Source: Acidobacteriota bacterium
GTDB taxonomy: Bacteria > Acidobacteriota > Terriglobia > Acidiferrales > UBA7541
Length of the DNA: 45,773 nucleotides
Assembly: GCA_013287135.1 (NCBI GenBank)
Contig: JABDEK010000027.1
Span: forward strand, 1 to 45,773
Direction: 5' to 3'
Shown: positions 17,306 through 26,631 of the stretch, in pieces
Position numbering within the stretch: position 1 is the first letter of the stretch
Layout: the number at the start of each line of letters is the position of its first letter
Translations under genes and position numbers: made by a program
Notes under the pieces: generated by a model
The model's input: the letters and a program-made list of their open reading frames with translations, nothing else
What the model was told of the DNA's origin: nothing
The model's database searches: none

Positions 17306-18666
17306 CCACGGAAATAAGTCCGGCCACCTCCAGCGCACCAAAGCTCAAACGCACCCTGCTCCTTTGGGACCTCATCATCATCGGCATCGTGATCATCCAG
17401 CCGATCGCGCCGATGGGCATTTACGGTGTGATCAGTAACGCAGCTCGCGGGCATGTGGTCACCACCATCCTGATCGCCATGGTGGCAATGCTTTTTACCG
17501 CCGTTAGCTACGGGAAAATGGCGCGCGCCTACCCTAGCGCTGGCTCCGCTTACACCTATGTCGGTCAGGAGATTCATCCTGCGCTTGGTTATGTGACCGG
17601 CTGGGCGATGTTGATGGACTACATTCTGAACCCCCTGATCTGCACGGTCATTTGCAGCAAGCTGACTCAAAATATTTTGCCGGGCATGCCTTACTGGGTG
17701 CTCGCTGTGGGATATGCAGCAGGGTTCACGGTTCTAAACCTACGCGCGGTGAAGACATCCGCGCGGATTAACGATGTGCTGGCAGCTGGAATGTCGATCG
17801 TGGTCGTGATATTTTTCGCATTCGTAATACGTTTCATCTGGGGCCTGCACGAATATGGCACCGGTTTTTTCTGGCAGCCTTTCTACAACCCGCAGACGTT
17901 CAGTTTTAGCGGCGTTTTCCGTGGGACTTCGATCGCCGTTCTCACTTATATCGGTTTCGATGCAATTTCGACGCTTTCAGAAGAGGTCGAGAATCCGCGT
18001 CGAAATATCATGCTGGCCACCGTCCTGGTCTGCGTGATCACCGGGATATTGGCATCACTCGAGGTGTACGCTGCGCAGCTCGTTTGGGGCTCGAATCCGT
18101 TTCCGCCTGACAAAGTGGAATCTGCGTTTCCTTTGGTGGCTTTGCGAGCAGGGGGCTTCTTTTTGTTCCATCTACTTAATTTCACGGTGTTGATTGCGAA
18201 TATCGGATCGGGAATGGGATCGCAGCTCGGAGCTGCACGTTTGCTTTATGGGATGGGACGCAGCAACGGAATCCCGAAAAAGTTTTTTGGTGCGATTGAT
18301 CCCAAGAACCACATTCCGCGTAACAACGTATTGTTCGTTGGCGCGCTCGCTCTGACGGGCGCTTTTCTAATCAGCTACGAGCGCGGTGCAGAATTGCTTA
18401 ATTTCGGCGCGTTGATAGCGTTCATGGGAGTGAACGGTGCGGCATTTGCTCGCTATTACATGCGAGCTCCGGAAAAACGCTGGACCAACCTTGTTTCACC
18501 GGTTCTTGGATTTTTGATCTGTTTTTTTATCTGGCTAAACCTTAGTCCCGCCGCAAAAATCGCAGGGTGCGTATGGATGGTAATTGGAATAGCGTATGGC
18601 GCGGTCAAGACCAAGGGTTTCCAGTCGGACCTGGTGAAATTCGACGTTCCTGCCGAAGACGAATAG
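17302..18666 (+). CDS. APC-superfamily permease, possible amino sugar transporter
   Basis: A 454-residue, roughly 12-helix inner-membrane permease of the amino acid-polyamine-organocation superfamily. The unwound TM1 motif (IQPIAPMGIYG) and the conserved stretch YPSAGSAYTYVGQEIHPALGYVTGW are present, as is YIGFDAISTLSEEVENPRRN in the middle. APC members normally move amino acids or amines by proton or sodium coupling. Its start codon overlaps the SIS gene stop (ATGA), making it the third member of the glucosaminidase operon. The likely cargo is therefore glucosamine or a related amine, which would be atypical for the family. It ends 13 bases from the convergent kdpD N-terminal gene. Confidence 0.85.
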   Translation: MTTEISPATSSAPKLKRTLLLWDLIIIGIVIIQPIAPMGIYGVISNAARGHVVTTILIAMVAMLFTAVSYGKMARAYPSAGSAYTYVGQEIHPALGYVTGWAMLMDYILNPLICTVICSKLTQNILPGMPYWVLAVGYAAGFTVLNLRAVKTSARINDVLAAGMSIVVVIFFAFVIRFIWGLHEYGTGFFWQPFYNPQTFSFSGVFRGTSIAVLTYIGFDAISTLSEEVENPRRNIMLATVLVCVITGILASLEVYAAQLVWGSNPFPPDKVESAFPLVALRAGGFFLFHLLNFTVLIANIGSGMGSQLGAARLLYGMGRSNGIPKKFFGAIDPKNHIPRNNVLFVGALALTGAFLISYERGAELLNFGALIAFMGVNGAAFARYYMRAPEKRWTNLVSPVLGFLICFFIWLNLSPAAKIAGCVWMVIGIAYGAVKTKGFQSDLVKFDVPAEDE

Positions 18667-18679
18667 CAACCGCGAAATT

Positions 18680-19801
18680 CTAATCTGGCTCTTGCGTCAC
18701 GATGTGGACGTCCACGGCGGGCGCGTCGCGTAGAAAACGGTTAATCGCGTTCATGTAAAGCAGTTTTCGCCAACCTTCTACCGCCGACCTTCCAAAAATA
18801 ACTTGGGTCACGTGCTTGTCTCGCGCAAATTGTGCGGTCACGTCAGCAATATTTTCGCCCTTCAGGCGAACTGGTTTAGCTCCCAAACTTTCCGCAAATT
18901 GTAAATTTGCAACTAGGGCTTTTTCTTCCTGCTCGTCGGTCGGACGATCATCGACGTGCACGGCATAAAGCTCAGCGTCCATGCGGCGCGCCATCCTAGC
19001 CGCTCTCGCCACCAAATACTGGGCCTTTGGGCTTCCGCTGATGCAAACCGCGATTCGCTCGCGCACAGCCCAGCTTTCGCGGATGTCCTTTTCCACCATG
19101 TAGGATTCCAAGCTACGATCCACTTGTTCGGCTACCTGTCGGAGAGCGAGCTCGCGCAAGGCAATCAAGTTGCCGCGGCGGAAAAAATTCTTCAGTGCTT
19201 GCTCCACTTTCTCACCACCATAAACGTCGCCGCGTCTCATGCGATTTTGCAGCGCTTCAGGCGTCAAGTCGATCATCACCGTTTCATCCGCCATCTGCAG
19301 GACCCAATCCGGAACGGTTTCGCGCACCTGTACTCCGGTTATCGCCCGCACGGTTGGCGCAATGCTTTCAATATGCTGGATATTGAGAGTCGAGAGAACG
19401 TCGATCTTCCCTTCGATAATTTCGAGCACGTCTTCATAGCGCTTGCGATGTTTGCTGCCGGGAATATTCGTGTGCGCGAGTTCATCGACCAGAACTACTG
19501 CCGGATTGCGCGCGATGATCGCGTCCGTATCCATCTCCTCAAAAAGTGTGCCTTTGTAATCGATCTTGCGGCGCGGGATGACTTCAAGTTGCGGAACCAA
19601 TTCCGCTATGCCTTTTCGTCCGTGGGTCTCCACCACGCCGATAGCGAGGTCTTCTCCTCGGCTTTTTCTCCGGATGGCTTCGCTGAGCATGCTGTAAGTT
19701 TTTCCCACGCCCGGCGCGTAGCCGAGAAACAACTTCAATATGCCTTTGGTTTTCTCCGGTGGCTTAGAAACTGCCAGCCATTCTTCAGGGGTCTTTGGCA
19801 T
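18680..19801 (-). CDS. kdpD: KdpD N-terminal half: KdpD ATP-binding domain plus Usp domain
   Basis: A 373-residue protein matching only the cytoplasmic N-terminal part of the potassium sensor KdpD. Residues about 20-230 are the KdpD domain, with Walker A GYAPGVGKT (27-35) and a Walker B-like VVLVDELAHTN. Residues about 250-370 form a universal-stress-protein-like domain (ISGSPKAQYLVARAARMARRMDAELYAVHVD), the region that binds cyclic di-AMP in some KdpD proteins. The membrane and kinase parts of KdpD are encoded by a separate, divergent gene starting 44 bases away. Stand-alone KdpD N-terminal proteins exist in some bacteria; here both parts are retained, so they probably work together in K+ sensing. 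Confidence 0.9.
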   Translation of the reverse strand: MPKTPEEWLAVSKPPEKTKGILKLFLGYAPGVGKTYSMLSEAIRRKSRGEDLAIGVVETHGRKGIAELVPQLEVIPRRKIDYKGTLFEEMDTDAIIARNPAVVLVDELAHTNIPGSKHRKRYEDVLEIIEGKIDVLSTLNIQHIESIAPTVRAITGVQVRETVPDWVLQMADETVMIDLTPEALQNRMRRGDVYGGEKVEQALKNFFRRGNLIALRELALRQVAEQVDRSLESYMVEKDIRESWAVRERIAVCISGSPKAQYLVARAARMARRMDAELYAVHVDDRPTDEQEEKALVANLQFAESLGAKPVRLKGENIADVTAQFARDKHVTQVIFGRSAVEGWRKLLYMNAINRFLRDAPAVDVHIVTQEPD

Positions 19802-19845
19802 CGCGTTTAATCTCTTTTACGAGCGAGTGGTAAAGCTACGATAGA

Positions 19846-21315
19846 ATGGCCTACGTGCGCGAGCCCTTTCTCTATCGTTTTCTGCGATTTGCAGTCGCTT
19901 TGGGCCTCGTCCTGGGAATTTCCCTATTTTATCGCCGCGTACTTCCGGTCAATCCCACTACGGTTGCTCTTACGTTTCTTCTCGCTATTTTAGCTGTTTC
20001 AACCGTGTGGGGCATTGCAGTATCCGTTTTCATGTCCATCGCGGCAATGCTCGCCTTCAATTATTATTTTCTTCCTCCAGTTGGAAAGTTCACGGTGGCA
20101 GATCCCCAAAACTGGGTGGCGCTCTTTGCTTTCCTGGTAGTCTCCGTTAGTGCCAGTAGTCTATCCACTCGGGCGCGACAAAAGGCTGAAGACGCCTCGG
20201 CGCGCCGCCAGGAAATCGAGAAATTGTACGCTTTCAGCCAGGTTCTGCTCGAATCCGGCAACGTAATCCAATTGCTCAACCGCATTCCCGCGCAGATCGT
20301 AAATACTTTTGAAGTGGGCGCCGCGGCGTTGTTTTTGTCCGAAAAACAAAAAGTATACCGCTCCGGACCGGTGATTCCGCGACTCGATATAGACAGTCTC
20401 AAAGCCATCGTCGCCCGCGAAGAACCGGTCATCGATATTCCCAATAGTCTTTGTTTTGTTCCCGTCCGGCTGGGTGTGCGTCCGATCGGCAGCCTGGGAA
20501 TTTCCGGATCGACTCTCTCGCGTCAAACGCTTGAAGCCATCGGGACATTAATCGCCGTCGCTGTGGAACGCGCTCGCGCCATTGAGCAGCTGGGGCAAAC
20601 GGAAGCCACACGCGAGGGCGAACGTTTGCGCACTGCGTTGACCGAGTCCGTGACACACAATCTGCGAACCCCGCTAACTTCGATCAAAGCCTCGGTAACG
20701 AATCTCCTAACGAACAATGGTCTTACAGAAGCGCAGCGACAGGATCTTCTCACCGTTATTAATGAAGAAAGTGACCGTCTCAATCGGCTCGTTGGCGAGG
20801 CCGGCGAGATGGCGCGTCTTGACGCAGGCGAAGTGCAGCTCAAGCTTGAATCCACCTCCATCGAGGATGTAATCAACGCCGCGTTAAGCCAATGCAAGTC
20901 CCTGCTCGGAAATCGTACTGTGCGAGTCGTGGTGGCGCCGGGTCTTCCGCGCGTTCGAGTCGATATCGGACTAGTGAAAGAGGCCCTTTCGCATTTGATC
21001 GAAAACGCGAATCAATATTCTCCACCGGACCAGCCCATTACCATTACCGCAGAGCAAAACGACAAATTTATCGTCACCAGCGTGGCCGATCGCGGCGCGG
21101 GAATTGACGACTTGGAACAAAGCTTGATCTTTGAAAAATTTTATCGCGGTAAAGACCAACGGTTTCTGGTACAGGGTACCGGGATGGGGCTGCCGATCGC
21201 TAAGGCAATTGTCGCAGCTCACGGCGGCTCGATGAGCCTGACCAGCCAACGCGGACAAGGATCTGTTTTTTCCTTCACTTTGCCGGTTGACCACACCCGC
21301 GTTGCAAATCCATGA
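19846..21315 (+). CDS. kdpD: KdpD C-terminal half: membrane sensor histidine kinase
   Basis: A 489-residue kinase that corresponds to the second half of KdpD. Residues 8-105 are the DUF4118 membrane domain (about four helices with a very short outside loop). A GAF-like region follows (about 125-250), then HisKA with His271 (ESVTHNLRTPLTSIKAS), and the ATPase domain with N box (HLIENANQYSP), G1 (DRGAGID) and G2 (GTGMGLPIAK). It autophosphorylates and passes phosphate to KdpE, whose gene overlaps it by four bases. It lacks the N-terminal KdpD/Usp region, which lies on the opposite strand. No frameshift is involved: the two genes face away from each other with their own starts. Confidence 0.9.
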   Translation: MAYVREPFLYRFLRFAVALGLVLGISLFYRRVLPVNPTTVALTFLLAILAVSTVWGIAVSVFMSIAAMLAFNYYFLPPVGKFTVADPQNWVALFAFLVVSVSASSLSTRARQKAEDASARRQEIEKLYAFSQVLLESGNVIQLLNRIPAQIVNTFEVGAAALFLSEKQKVYRSGPVIPRLDIDSLKAIVAREEPVIDIPNSLCFVPVRLGVRPIGSLGISGSTLSRQTLEAIGTLIAVAVERARAIEQLGQTEATREGERLRTALTESVTHNLRTPLTSIKASVTNLLTNNGLTEAQRQDLLTVINEESDRLNRLVGEAGEMARLDAGEVQLKLESTSIEDVINAALSQCKSLLGNRTVRVVVAPGLPRVRVDIGLVKEALSHLIENANQYSPPDQPITITAEQNDKFIVTSVADRGAGIDDLEQSLIFEKFYRGKDQRFLVQGTGMGLPIAKAIVAAHGGSMSLTSQRGQGSVFSFTLPVDHTRVANP

Positions 21316-22022
21316 GTGCGTCCACGATCCTGGTTGTTGACGACGAACCTCAAATCCGCCGGGTGATGCTCACAACACTCACATCGCACGGTTATTCCGT
21401 GATAGAAGCTGCCAGTGGTGAAGAAGCCCTGGGAAAAATTCGCACGGAACGTCCCGACCTGATTCTGCTGGATGTAAACATGCCAGGAATTTCGGGACTT
21501 GAGACCTGCGCCGAAATTCGTACTTCCAGCGACGTTCCTATCATCATGCTCACCATACGAAATAGCGAACGCGATAAAGTTGAGGCGCTGGATGCCGGCG
21601 CAGATGATTACGTCGTAAAACCTTTTGGCGTCCAGGAACTGATGGCGCGCATCCGTGCCGCGCTCAGGAGAAGCAGTCCGGGTGATGCGACTCCTGCGTT
21701 CGCGTCCGACGATTTAAAAATTGACTTCGAAAAGCGCCTGGTGAACGTGAAAAATCGTCCGGTGCGCCTTACGCCGAAAGAATTCGAGCTTCTGCGCCAC
21801 TTGGTTGCGAATCGCGGGAAAGCCTTGGGGCATCGGCGGCTTTTGCAGGCTGTGTGGGGGCCCGATTACGGGGAAGAAACGGAATACCTGCGCGTGTTTA
21901 TAAACCAACTACGAAAGAAGATCGAGCCGGATCCGCACAAGCCTCGTTACATCCACACAGAGCCTTGGGTAGGCTACCGATTTGATCCGCCTCCGGACAA
22001 AGCGGCCGACACCGAGAACTGA
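21312..22022 (+). CDS. kdpE: KdpE response regulator (OmpR/PhoB family)
   Basis: A 236-residue regulator with a receiver domain (residues 4-118; acidic pair DD10-11, phospho-acceptor Asp54 in LILLDVNMPG, Thr/Lys region KPFG) and a winged-helix DNA-binding domain (about 135-230; RLTPKEFELLRHLVANRGKALGHRRLLQAVWG, ending in HTEPWVGYRF). When phosphorylated it activates the kdp transport operon during K+ limitation. ATGA overlap with the upstream kinase gene. It is convergent with kdpC with 10 bases between stops, so the target operon is adjacent but on the other strand. Confidence 0.95.
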   Translation: MSASTILVVDDEPQIRRVMLTTLTSHGYSVIEAASGEEALGKIRTERPDLILLDVNMPGISGLETCAEIRTSSDVPIIMLTIRNSERDKVEALDAGADDYVVKPFGVQELMARIRAALRRSSPGDATPAFASDDLKIDFEKRLVNVKNRPVRLTPKEFELLRHLVANRGKALGHRRLLQAVWGPDYGEETEYLRVFINQLRKKIEPDPHKPRYIHTEPWVGYRFDPPPDKAADTEN

Positions 22023-22032
22023 AGAATAGCTT

Positions 22033-22608
22033 TTAGTGCACCGCGTGGATTTCATCCAGGTCGAGGTTCAGTTCTAGAACATTCACGCGCGGCTCGCCAA
22101 GAATTCCGAACTGGCGTTGTTGAGTGTGGCGCTGCACCACAGCTCGCAAGTCAGTCTCGGTCATTTTGCGTTCTTTGGCTACACGCGGAATCTGGAATTC
22201 CGCTGAAGCCGGTGAGATATCGGGATCCAGTCCTGAGGCCGATTCGGTCACCAGATCGATCGGAATCGGCGCGTTGGGGTTCTCCGCTTGCAACGTTTGC
22301 ACGCTCGCGGAAACCCGATCGAGCAGGGCTTTGTTGCTGGGAGCGAGATTCGATCCTTGCGATTGCGTGGGGTCGTAACCGGCCGGCCCTGCTGCTGAAG
22401 GACGCGGATGAAAATACCAAGGAGCGGTGAACGGCTGTCCGATCAGCCTTGAACCGACTGGCTGGCCGCGGTACTCAATCAAATCTCCATTTGCCCGATG
22501 TGGATAAAACACCTGGGCCAGCCCGGTAACCACCAGGGGATAGATAATTCCAAGAAGCGCCGTGGTAGCCAATGTCATCCAAATCGAAATTAGCAGGTTT
22601 CTTTTCAC
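22033..22608 (-). CDS. kdpC: K+-transporting ATPase subunit C
   Basis: A 191-residue subunit with one N-terminal membrane helix (ISIWMTLATTALLGIIYPLVVTGLAQVFYP) and a periplasmic domain carrying family motifs NGDLIEYRGQPVGSRLIGQPF, YFHPRPSAAG, SGLDPDISPASAEFQIPRVA and GEPRVNVLELNLDLD. It stabilises the KdpA-KdpB complex and raises its ATP affinity. The start is GTG at 22608 with GAGG five bases upstream; longer open frame to 22650 would overlap kdpB and adds non-family residues. It is the last gene of the kdp transport operon. Confidence 0.95.
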   Translation of the reverse strand: MKRNLLISIWMTLATTALLGIIYPLVVTGLAQVFYPHRANGDLIEYRGQPVGSRLIGQPFTAPWYFHPRPSAAGPAGYDPTQSQGSNLAPSNKALLDRVSASVQTLQAENPNAPIPIDLVTESASGLDPDISPASAEFQIPRVAKERKMTETDLRAVVQRHTQQRQFGILGEPRVNVLELNLDLDEIHAVH

Positions 22609-22615
22609 GTTAACC

Positions 22616-24664
22616 TCAGGCCAAACCAATATGCGTAATAAGCAAATCAATCAGCTTAATGCCCAGAAAGGGCGCAATCACGCCGCCCAATCCATAGATC
22701 AAAAGATTCCGGCGCAGCAGTGCTTCTGCTCCCGCCGGGATGTATTTAACGCCTCGCAGCGCCAGCGGCACGAGCGCAATAATAATCAGCGCGTTAAAAA
22801 TTACGGCGGACAACACAGCGGATTGCGGCGTCTTCAGTCCCATTACGTTTAACAACATGAGTTGAGGAAATGCGCCTGCGAACATTGCCGGAATAATCGC
22901 AAAATATTTTGCGACGTCGTTTGCAACGGAAAATGTGGTCAGCGCGCCTCGCGTGATGAGAAGTTGTTTTCCAATTTCTACAATCTCGATCAATTTCGTG
23001 GGGTTGGAATCCAGGTCCACCATGTTGCCCGCTTCTTTTGCGGCTTGGGTTCCCGCATTCATAGCTACGCCGACGTCCGCTTGGGCCAGCGCTGGAGCGT
23101 CATTCGTTCCATCACCGGTCATGGCTACCAGCTTGCCCTTTGCCTGCTCGTTGCGAATTAGCGCAAGCTTGTCTTCCGGCTTCGCTTGCGCCAGGAAATC
23201 ATCCACTCCCGCTTCTCGCGCGATAGCTGCCGCCGTCAAAGGATTGTCGCCGGTGATCATCACCGTTCGAATACCCATGGCGCGCAGTTGGTCGAACCGT
23301 TCGCGCATCCCGCCTTTTACGATGTCCTTTAAGTAAATCGTCCCGAGCACGCGGCGATCTTCAGCCACGAGCAGTGGTGTGCCTCCGGCATTCGAAATAG
23401 CCTTTACCGTTTCCTCCACTTCGTGGGGAGCCCGAATGCTTCCTTGAGAGCAATGTTGCAAGATAGCGTCCGGTGCGCCCTTGCGGATCTCGCGACCGTC
23501 GAGATCAACTCCAGACATTCTGGTCTGCGCTGAAAACGGAATAAAAGTCGCGGCGTAGGAGGAGAGCTCGCGCCCGCGTAGGCCGTATTTTTCTTTGGCG
23601 AGCACGACGATCGAGCGGCCTTCTGGAGTTTCGTCAGCCAGAGAAGCCAGTTGCGCGGCGTCGGCGAGGTCTTCTTCTTTCACTCCCGGGGCCGGGACCA
23701 ACTCTGTTGCGCGGCGATTTCCCAGTGTGATTGTGCCGGTCTTGTCCAATAGCAACGTATCCACGTCGCCTGCTGCTTCGACAGCTCTGCCAGACATTGC
23801 CAATACGTTCCGTTGAACCACGCGATCCATTCCGGCAATCCCGATGGCCGACAGAAGTCCGCCAATGGTGGTAGGAATCAAGCAGACCAGAAGCGAAATC
23901 AGAACGAAAACCGACTGAGGAGCGCCGCTATAAATTGCCATGGGCTGCAGTGTTACCACCGCAAGCAGGAATATGATTGTTAAGCCCGCCAGGAGAATAT
24001 TGAGCGCAATCTCATTGGGAGTTTTCTGGCGTTCGGCGCCTTCCACAAGTTTGATCATGCGGTCCAGGAATGTTTCTCCCGGATTCGCCGTGATTTTCAC
24101 GGTGATTTGATCGGAGAGTACACGTGTTCCACCAGTCACGGCCGAGCGGTCTCCGCCGGATTCGCGTATGACCGGCGCGGATTCCCCGGTGATGGCCGAC
24201 TCATCCACCGAGGCCACGCCGACAACCACCTCACCATCTCCCGGTATGAACTCACCTGCCGAAATCACCACTAAGTCCCCGACCCTGAGCTTCGATCCAG
24301 GCACCTCTTCCAACAGGCCATCAGGCTTCATACGCTTCGCCATGGTTTCCAGGCGGGCTTTCCGCAATGTTTCGGCTTGCGCTTTACCGCGCCCCTCGGC
24401 CATAGCTTCTGCGAAATTCGCGAACAGCACGGTAAACCAGAGCCACAGCGTAATCTGAAGTTCGAATCCGAAATTGCCGTTGTGCCGCAGCAAATCTTTT
24501 ATGAGCTCTACGCTGGTGACGACAGAACCCACCTCAACAACGAACATCACCGGGTTCTTCATCAGCGTGCGAGGATTGAGCTTGACGAAAGAATCCTTCA
24601 CCGCCACGGCAATAATTCCCGAAGTCCACAGCGATTTTTTCCCAGGAGTAGATGTGATTGTCAT
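22616..24664 (-). CDS. kdpB: K+-transporting P-type ATPase subunit B
   Basis: A 682-residue P-type ATPase that powers KdpA. The phosphorylated aspartate is Asp307 in LLLDKTGT and the actuator loop TGES is at 159-162; both positions coincide with E. coli KdpB numbering, where Ser162 is an inhibitory phosphorylation site. [12 protein letters not shown] and the hinge [16 protein letters not shown] are intact. Membrane segments follow the KdpB plan. kdpA ends 6 bases upstream and kdpC starts 7 bases downstream, so translation is probably coupled. Confidence 0.97.
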   Translation of the reverse strand: MTITSTPGKKSLWTSGIIAVAVKDSFVKLNPRTLMKNPVMFVVEVGSVVTSVELIKDLLRHNGNFGFELQITLWLWFTVLFANFAEAMAEGRGKAQAETLRKARLETMAKRMKPDGLLEEVPGSKLRVGDLVVISAGEFIPGDGEVVVGVASVDESAITGESAPVIRESGGDRSAVTGGTRVLSDQITVKITANPGETFLDRMIKLVEGAERQKTPNEIALNILLAGLTIIFLLAVVTLQPMAIYSGAPQSVFVLISLLVCLIPTTIGGLLSAIGIAGMDRVVQRNVLAMSGRAVEAAGDVDTLLLDKTGTITLGNRRATELVPAPGVKEEDLADAAQLASLADETPEGRSIVVLAKEKYGLRGRELSSYAATFIPFSAQTRMSGVDLDGREIRKGAPDAILQHCSQGSIRAPHEVEETVKAISNAGGTPLLVAEDRRVLGTIYLKDIVKGGMRERFDQLRAMGIRTVMITGDNPLTAAAIAREAGVDDFLAQAKPEDKLALIRNEQAKGKLVAMTGDGTNDAPALAQADVGVAMNAGTQAAKEAGNMVDLDSNPTKLIEIVEIGKQLLITRGALTTFSVANDVAKYFAIIPAMFAGAFPQLMLLNVMGLKTPQSAVLSAVIFNALIIIALVPLALRGVKYIPAGAEALLRRNLLIYGLGGVIAPFLGIKLIDLLITHIGLA

Positions 24665-24670
24665 AGGTTC

Positions 24671-26443
24671 CTAAAAAACCTTTCCTGCGTTCATCAACAA
24701 ATGCTCAAGAATTGGTCCTAGACTCAAAGCGGGGAAAAATGTGAGCGCGCTAACGATCAGCACCACACTGATCAAGAGTGCAGAGAACAGTGGCGTGGTT
24801 ACCGGGAAGGTTCCGGCGGATTCCGGGACAATTTTCTTGCGGGCCAGATTTCCTGCTATGGCTAGAACTGGGATTACCATGAAAAATCGTCCCAGCAACA
24901 TATCGAACGACATGGTGACGTTGTACCAAGGCGAGTTCCAGTTGCCCCCGTTGAACGCTGATCCGTTATTCGCTGCACCCGAAGTGTAGGCATACAAAAT
25001 TTGTGACAAGCCGTGCGGCCCCGGATTCGTGATGGCGGCTTTGCCGTAAGTCGTTACGACCCCGATCGCCGTAAATACGAGAATGATCAAAGAAAAAATG
25101 AGCACCGAAAGCATGGCCATTTTTACGTCGTACGCTTCGATTTTCTTGCCCAGATATTCAGGCGTCCTTCCAACCATCAGTCCCGCGATAAACACAGCGA
25201 GAATCACCATTACCAGCACGCCGTAAAGTCCCGCGCCCACTCCGCCAAAAACGACTTCACCGAGCATCATGTTGATCATCGGTACCATTCCACCGAGCGG
25301 GGTAAACGAATCATGTTGGCCATTAATCGCGCCGCAGCTCGCATCGGTAGTCACTGTCGCAAAGAGAGCGGAATTCGCAATCCCAAAGCGAATTTCTTTC
25401 CCTTCCATGTTCCCGCCCGGCTGCGTGGCACTCACTTTCTGGTCGGTGCCATGCAGCAGCGGATTGCCTCGCGATTCAGCCGTATAGGCGCAGATAACTC
25501 CCGCCAAAAAGAGCGCGGCCATAGCGCTCCATACCGCCCATCCATGCTTCTGCGACCCTGTCATGCGGCCCAACGTGTAAGTAAGTCCCGCGGGAATCGC
25601 AAAAATCAAAATGATCTGAATGAAATTAGTGAGCGGATTAGGATTTTCGTAAGGATGCGCGCTGTTAGCGTTGAAAAACCCCCCGCCATTCGTGCCAAAC
25701 ATCTTGATGGCTTCTTGGGAGGCCACCGGTCCCTGCGGAATCACTTGTGTCGTAATTTTCTGCTGCGTTGTTTTTCCGTCCGCACCGGTTACTTGCGCAG
25801 TCTGCGGATCCAGAAGCTGAGTCGTAACGTACGGCTTGAGATTCTGAATCATTCCTTGTGACACAAAAAACAGCGCAATCAACACGCAGGAAGGCAGCAG
25901 AACCCACAAGTTCGCTCGCGTAAGATCTACCCAGAAATTTCCGATTGTCGCTTTCTCACGTCGCGCGATTCCACGAATCACCGCGATGGCCAAGGCTATT
26001 CCGGTCGCAGCCGACATGAAGTTGTGGTAGGCAAGTCCGGCCATCTGAGTGAAATAACTCATGGTCGTCTCGCCCGAATAGGCTTGCCAGTTTGTGTTCG
26101 TGGTGAATGACGCGGCGGTGTTAAACGCCAAATCGGGCGCCAGGTTCGGCCAGTGTTGCGGATTCCAGGGCAGATGTGTCTGAAAACGCTCAATCAAATA
26201 GAGGAGAATCATGGAAACGGCACTAAAGAGAAGCATCGAGATTGCGTACTCCGTCCAGCGCATCTCGAGACGCTCGTCAATACCGACGAGCCGATACAGT
26301 GTTCGCTCAACCGGACGCATCAGGCCGTCGAGGAAGGTCTTCTCGCCATTAAACACTCGCGCCATATAGGTGCCCAGGGGCTTGGTCAACGCAAAAATCA
26401 CCAGCAAGAACAGACCGATTTGAAACCATCCATTTGCAGTCAT
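24671..26443 (-). CDS. kdpA: K+-transporting ATPase subunit A (channel-like subunit)
   Basis: A 590-residue membrane protein of the K+ transporter superfamily, selecting and conducting potassium. The four selectivity-loop regions are visible: [55 protein letters not shown] and [12 protein letters not shown]. It is about 30 residues longer than the E. coli protein, mainly from an insert near [19 protein letters not shown] before the second loop. The start is ATG 26443, two bases after the kdpF stop; the open frame extends further upstream but that part overlaps kdpF out of frame. A GGAG inside the kdpF end serves as its ribosome site. Confidence 0.96.
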   Translation of the reverse strand: MTANGWFQIGLFLLVIFALTKPLGTYMARVFNGEKTFLDGLMRPVERTLYRLVGIDERLEMRWTEYAISMLLFSAVSMILLYLIERFQTHLPWNPQHWPNLAPDLAFNTAASFTTNTNWQAYSGETTMSYFTQMAGLAYHNFMSAATGIALAIAVIRGIARREKATIGNFWVDLTRANLWVLLPSCVLIALFFVSQGMIQNLKPYVTTQLLDPQTAQVTGADGKTTQQKITTQVIPQGPVASQEAIKMFGTNGGGFFNANSAHPYENPNPLTNFIQIILIFAIPAGLTYTLGRMTGSQKHGWAVWSAMAALFLAGVICAYTAESRGNPLLHGTDQKVSATQPGGNMEGKEIRFGIANSALFATVTTDASCGAINGQHDSFTPLGGMVPMINMMLGEVVFGGVGAGLYGVLVMVILAVFIAGLMVGRTPEYLGKKIEAYDVKMAMLSVLIFSLIILVFTAIGVVTTYGKAAITNPGPHGLSQILYAYTSGAANNGSAFNGGNWNSPWYNVTMSFDMLLGRFFMVIPVLAIAGNLARKKIVPESAGTFPVTTPLFSALLISVVLIVSALTFFPALSLGPILEHLLMNAGKVF

Positions 26444-26445
26444 GG

Positions 26446-26532
26446 TTAGAACTTCTCCGGCCACAGCAGTGCCGCCACCAGATACACGAACAGCAGCACG
26501 CAAACTCCCAACAAAATTACATTTCCCAACAT
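26446..26532 (-). CDS. kdpF: K+-transporting ATPase small subunit F
   Basis: A 28-residue single-helix peptide, [23 protein letters not shown] followed by WPEKF. The ending (Y-L-V-x-A-L-L-x-P-E-K-F) is the KdpF signature. It stabilises the KdpABC complex in the inner membrane. AGGGGGCGAG lies 4-13 bases before the ATG. The stop is two bases before kdpA. Confidence 0.93.
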   Translation of the reverse strand: MLGNVILLGVCVLLFVYLVAALLWPEKF

Positions 26533-26544
26533 TGTTCTCGCCCC

Positions 26545-26631
26545 CTACTTCAGCCGTTCACAACCCCACACGTACGCTATTGCTGCGACAAAAAAGCCAA
26601 TCGTGCAGATCACAAACACAAAGTCCCGCAT
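26545..26631 (-). CDS. 28-residue membrane microprotein of the kdp operon
   Basis: The frame encodes [20 protein letters not shown] followed by VWGCERLK. It is one hydrophobic helix ending in a Cys-Glu-Arg-Leu motif. The ATG overlaps the porin stop codon (TAATG) and the stop lies 12 bases before kdpF, so it is placed as a translated link in the operon. I recall similar unnamed peptides ending in GC(E/D)RL next to kdpF in other genomes, which supports a real gene, but this was not checked. Role unknown; possibly a second small subunit or assembly factor for Kdp. Confidence 0.72.
   Translation of the reverse strand: MRDFVFVICTIGFFVAAIAYVWGCERLK

Noticed and set aside
18956..19810. Plus-strand open frame of 284 codons opposite the KdpD N-terminal gene
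   Set aside because: The minus-strand frame is a clear KdpD domain; the plus frame has no family features.
18680..21315. KdpD as one gene broken by an inversion or a sequencing error
   Set aside because: Both halves have complete domain ends and their own starts, and the small gap holds no remnant, so a stable split is more likely.
25013..25861. Plus-strand open frame of 282 codons opposite kdpA
   Set aside because: It is antisense shadow of kdpA with a composition rich in Arg and His and no recognisable motif.
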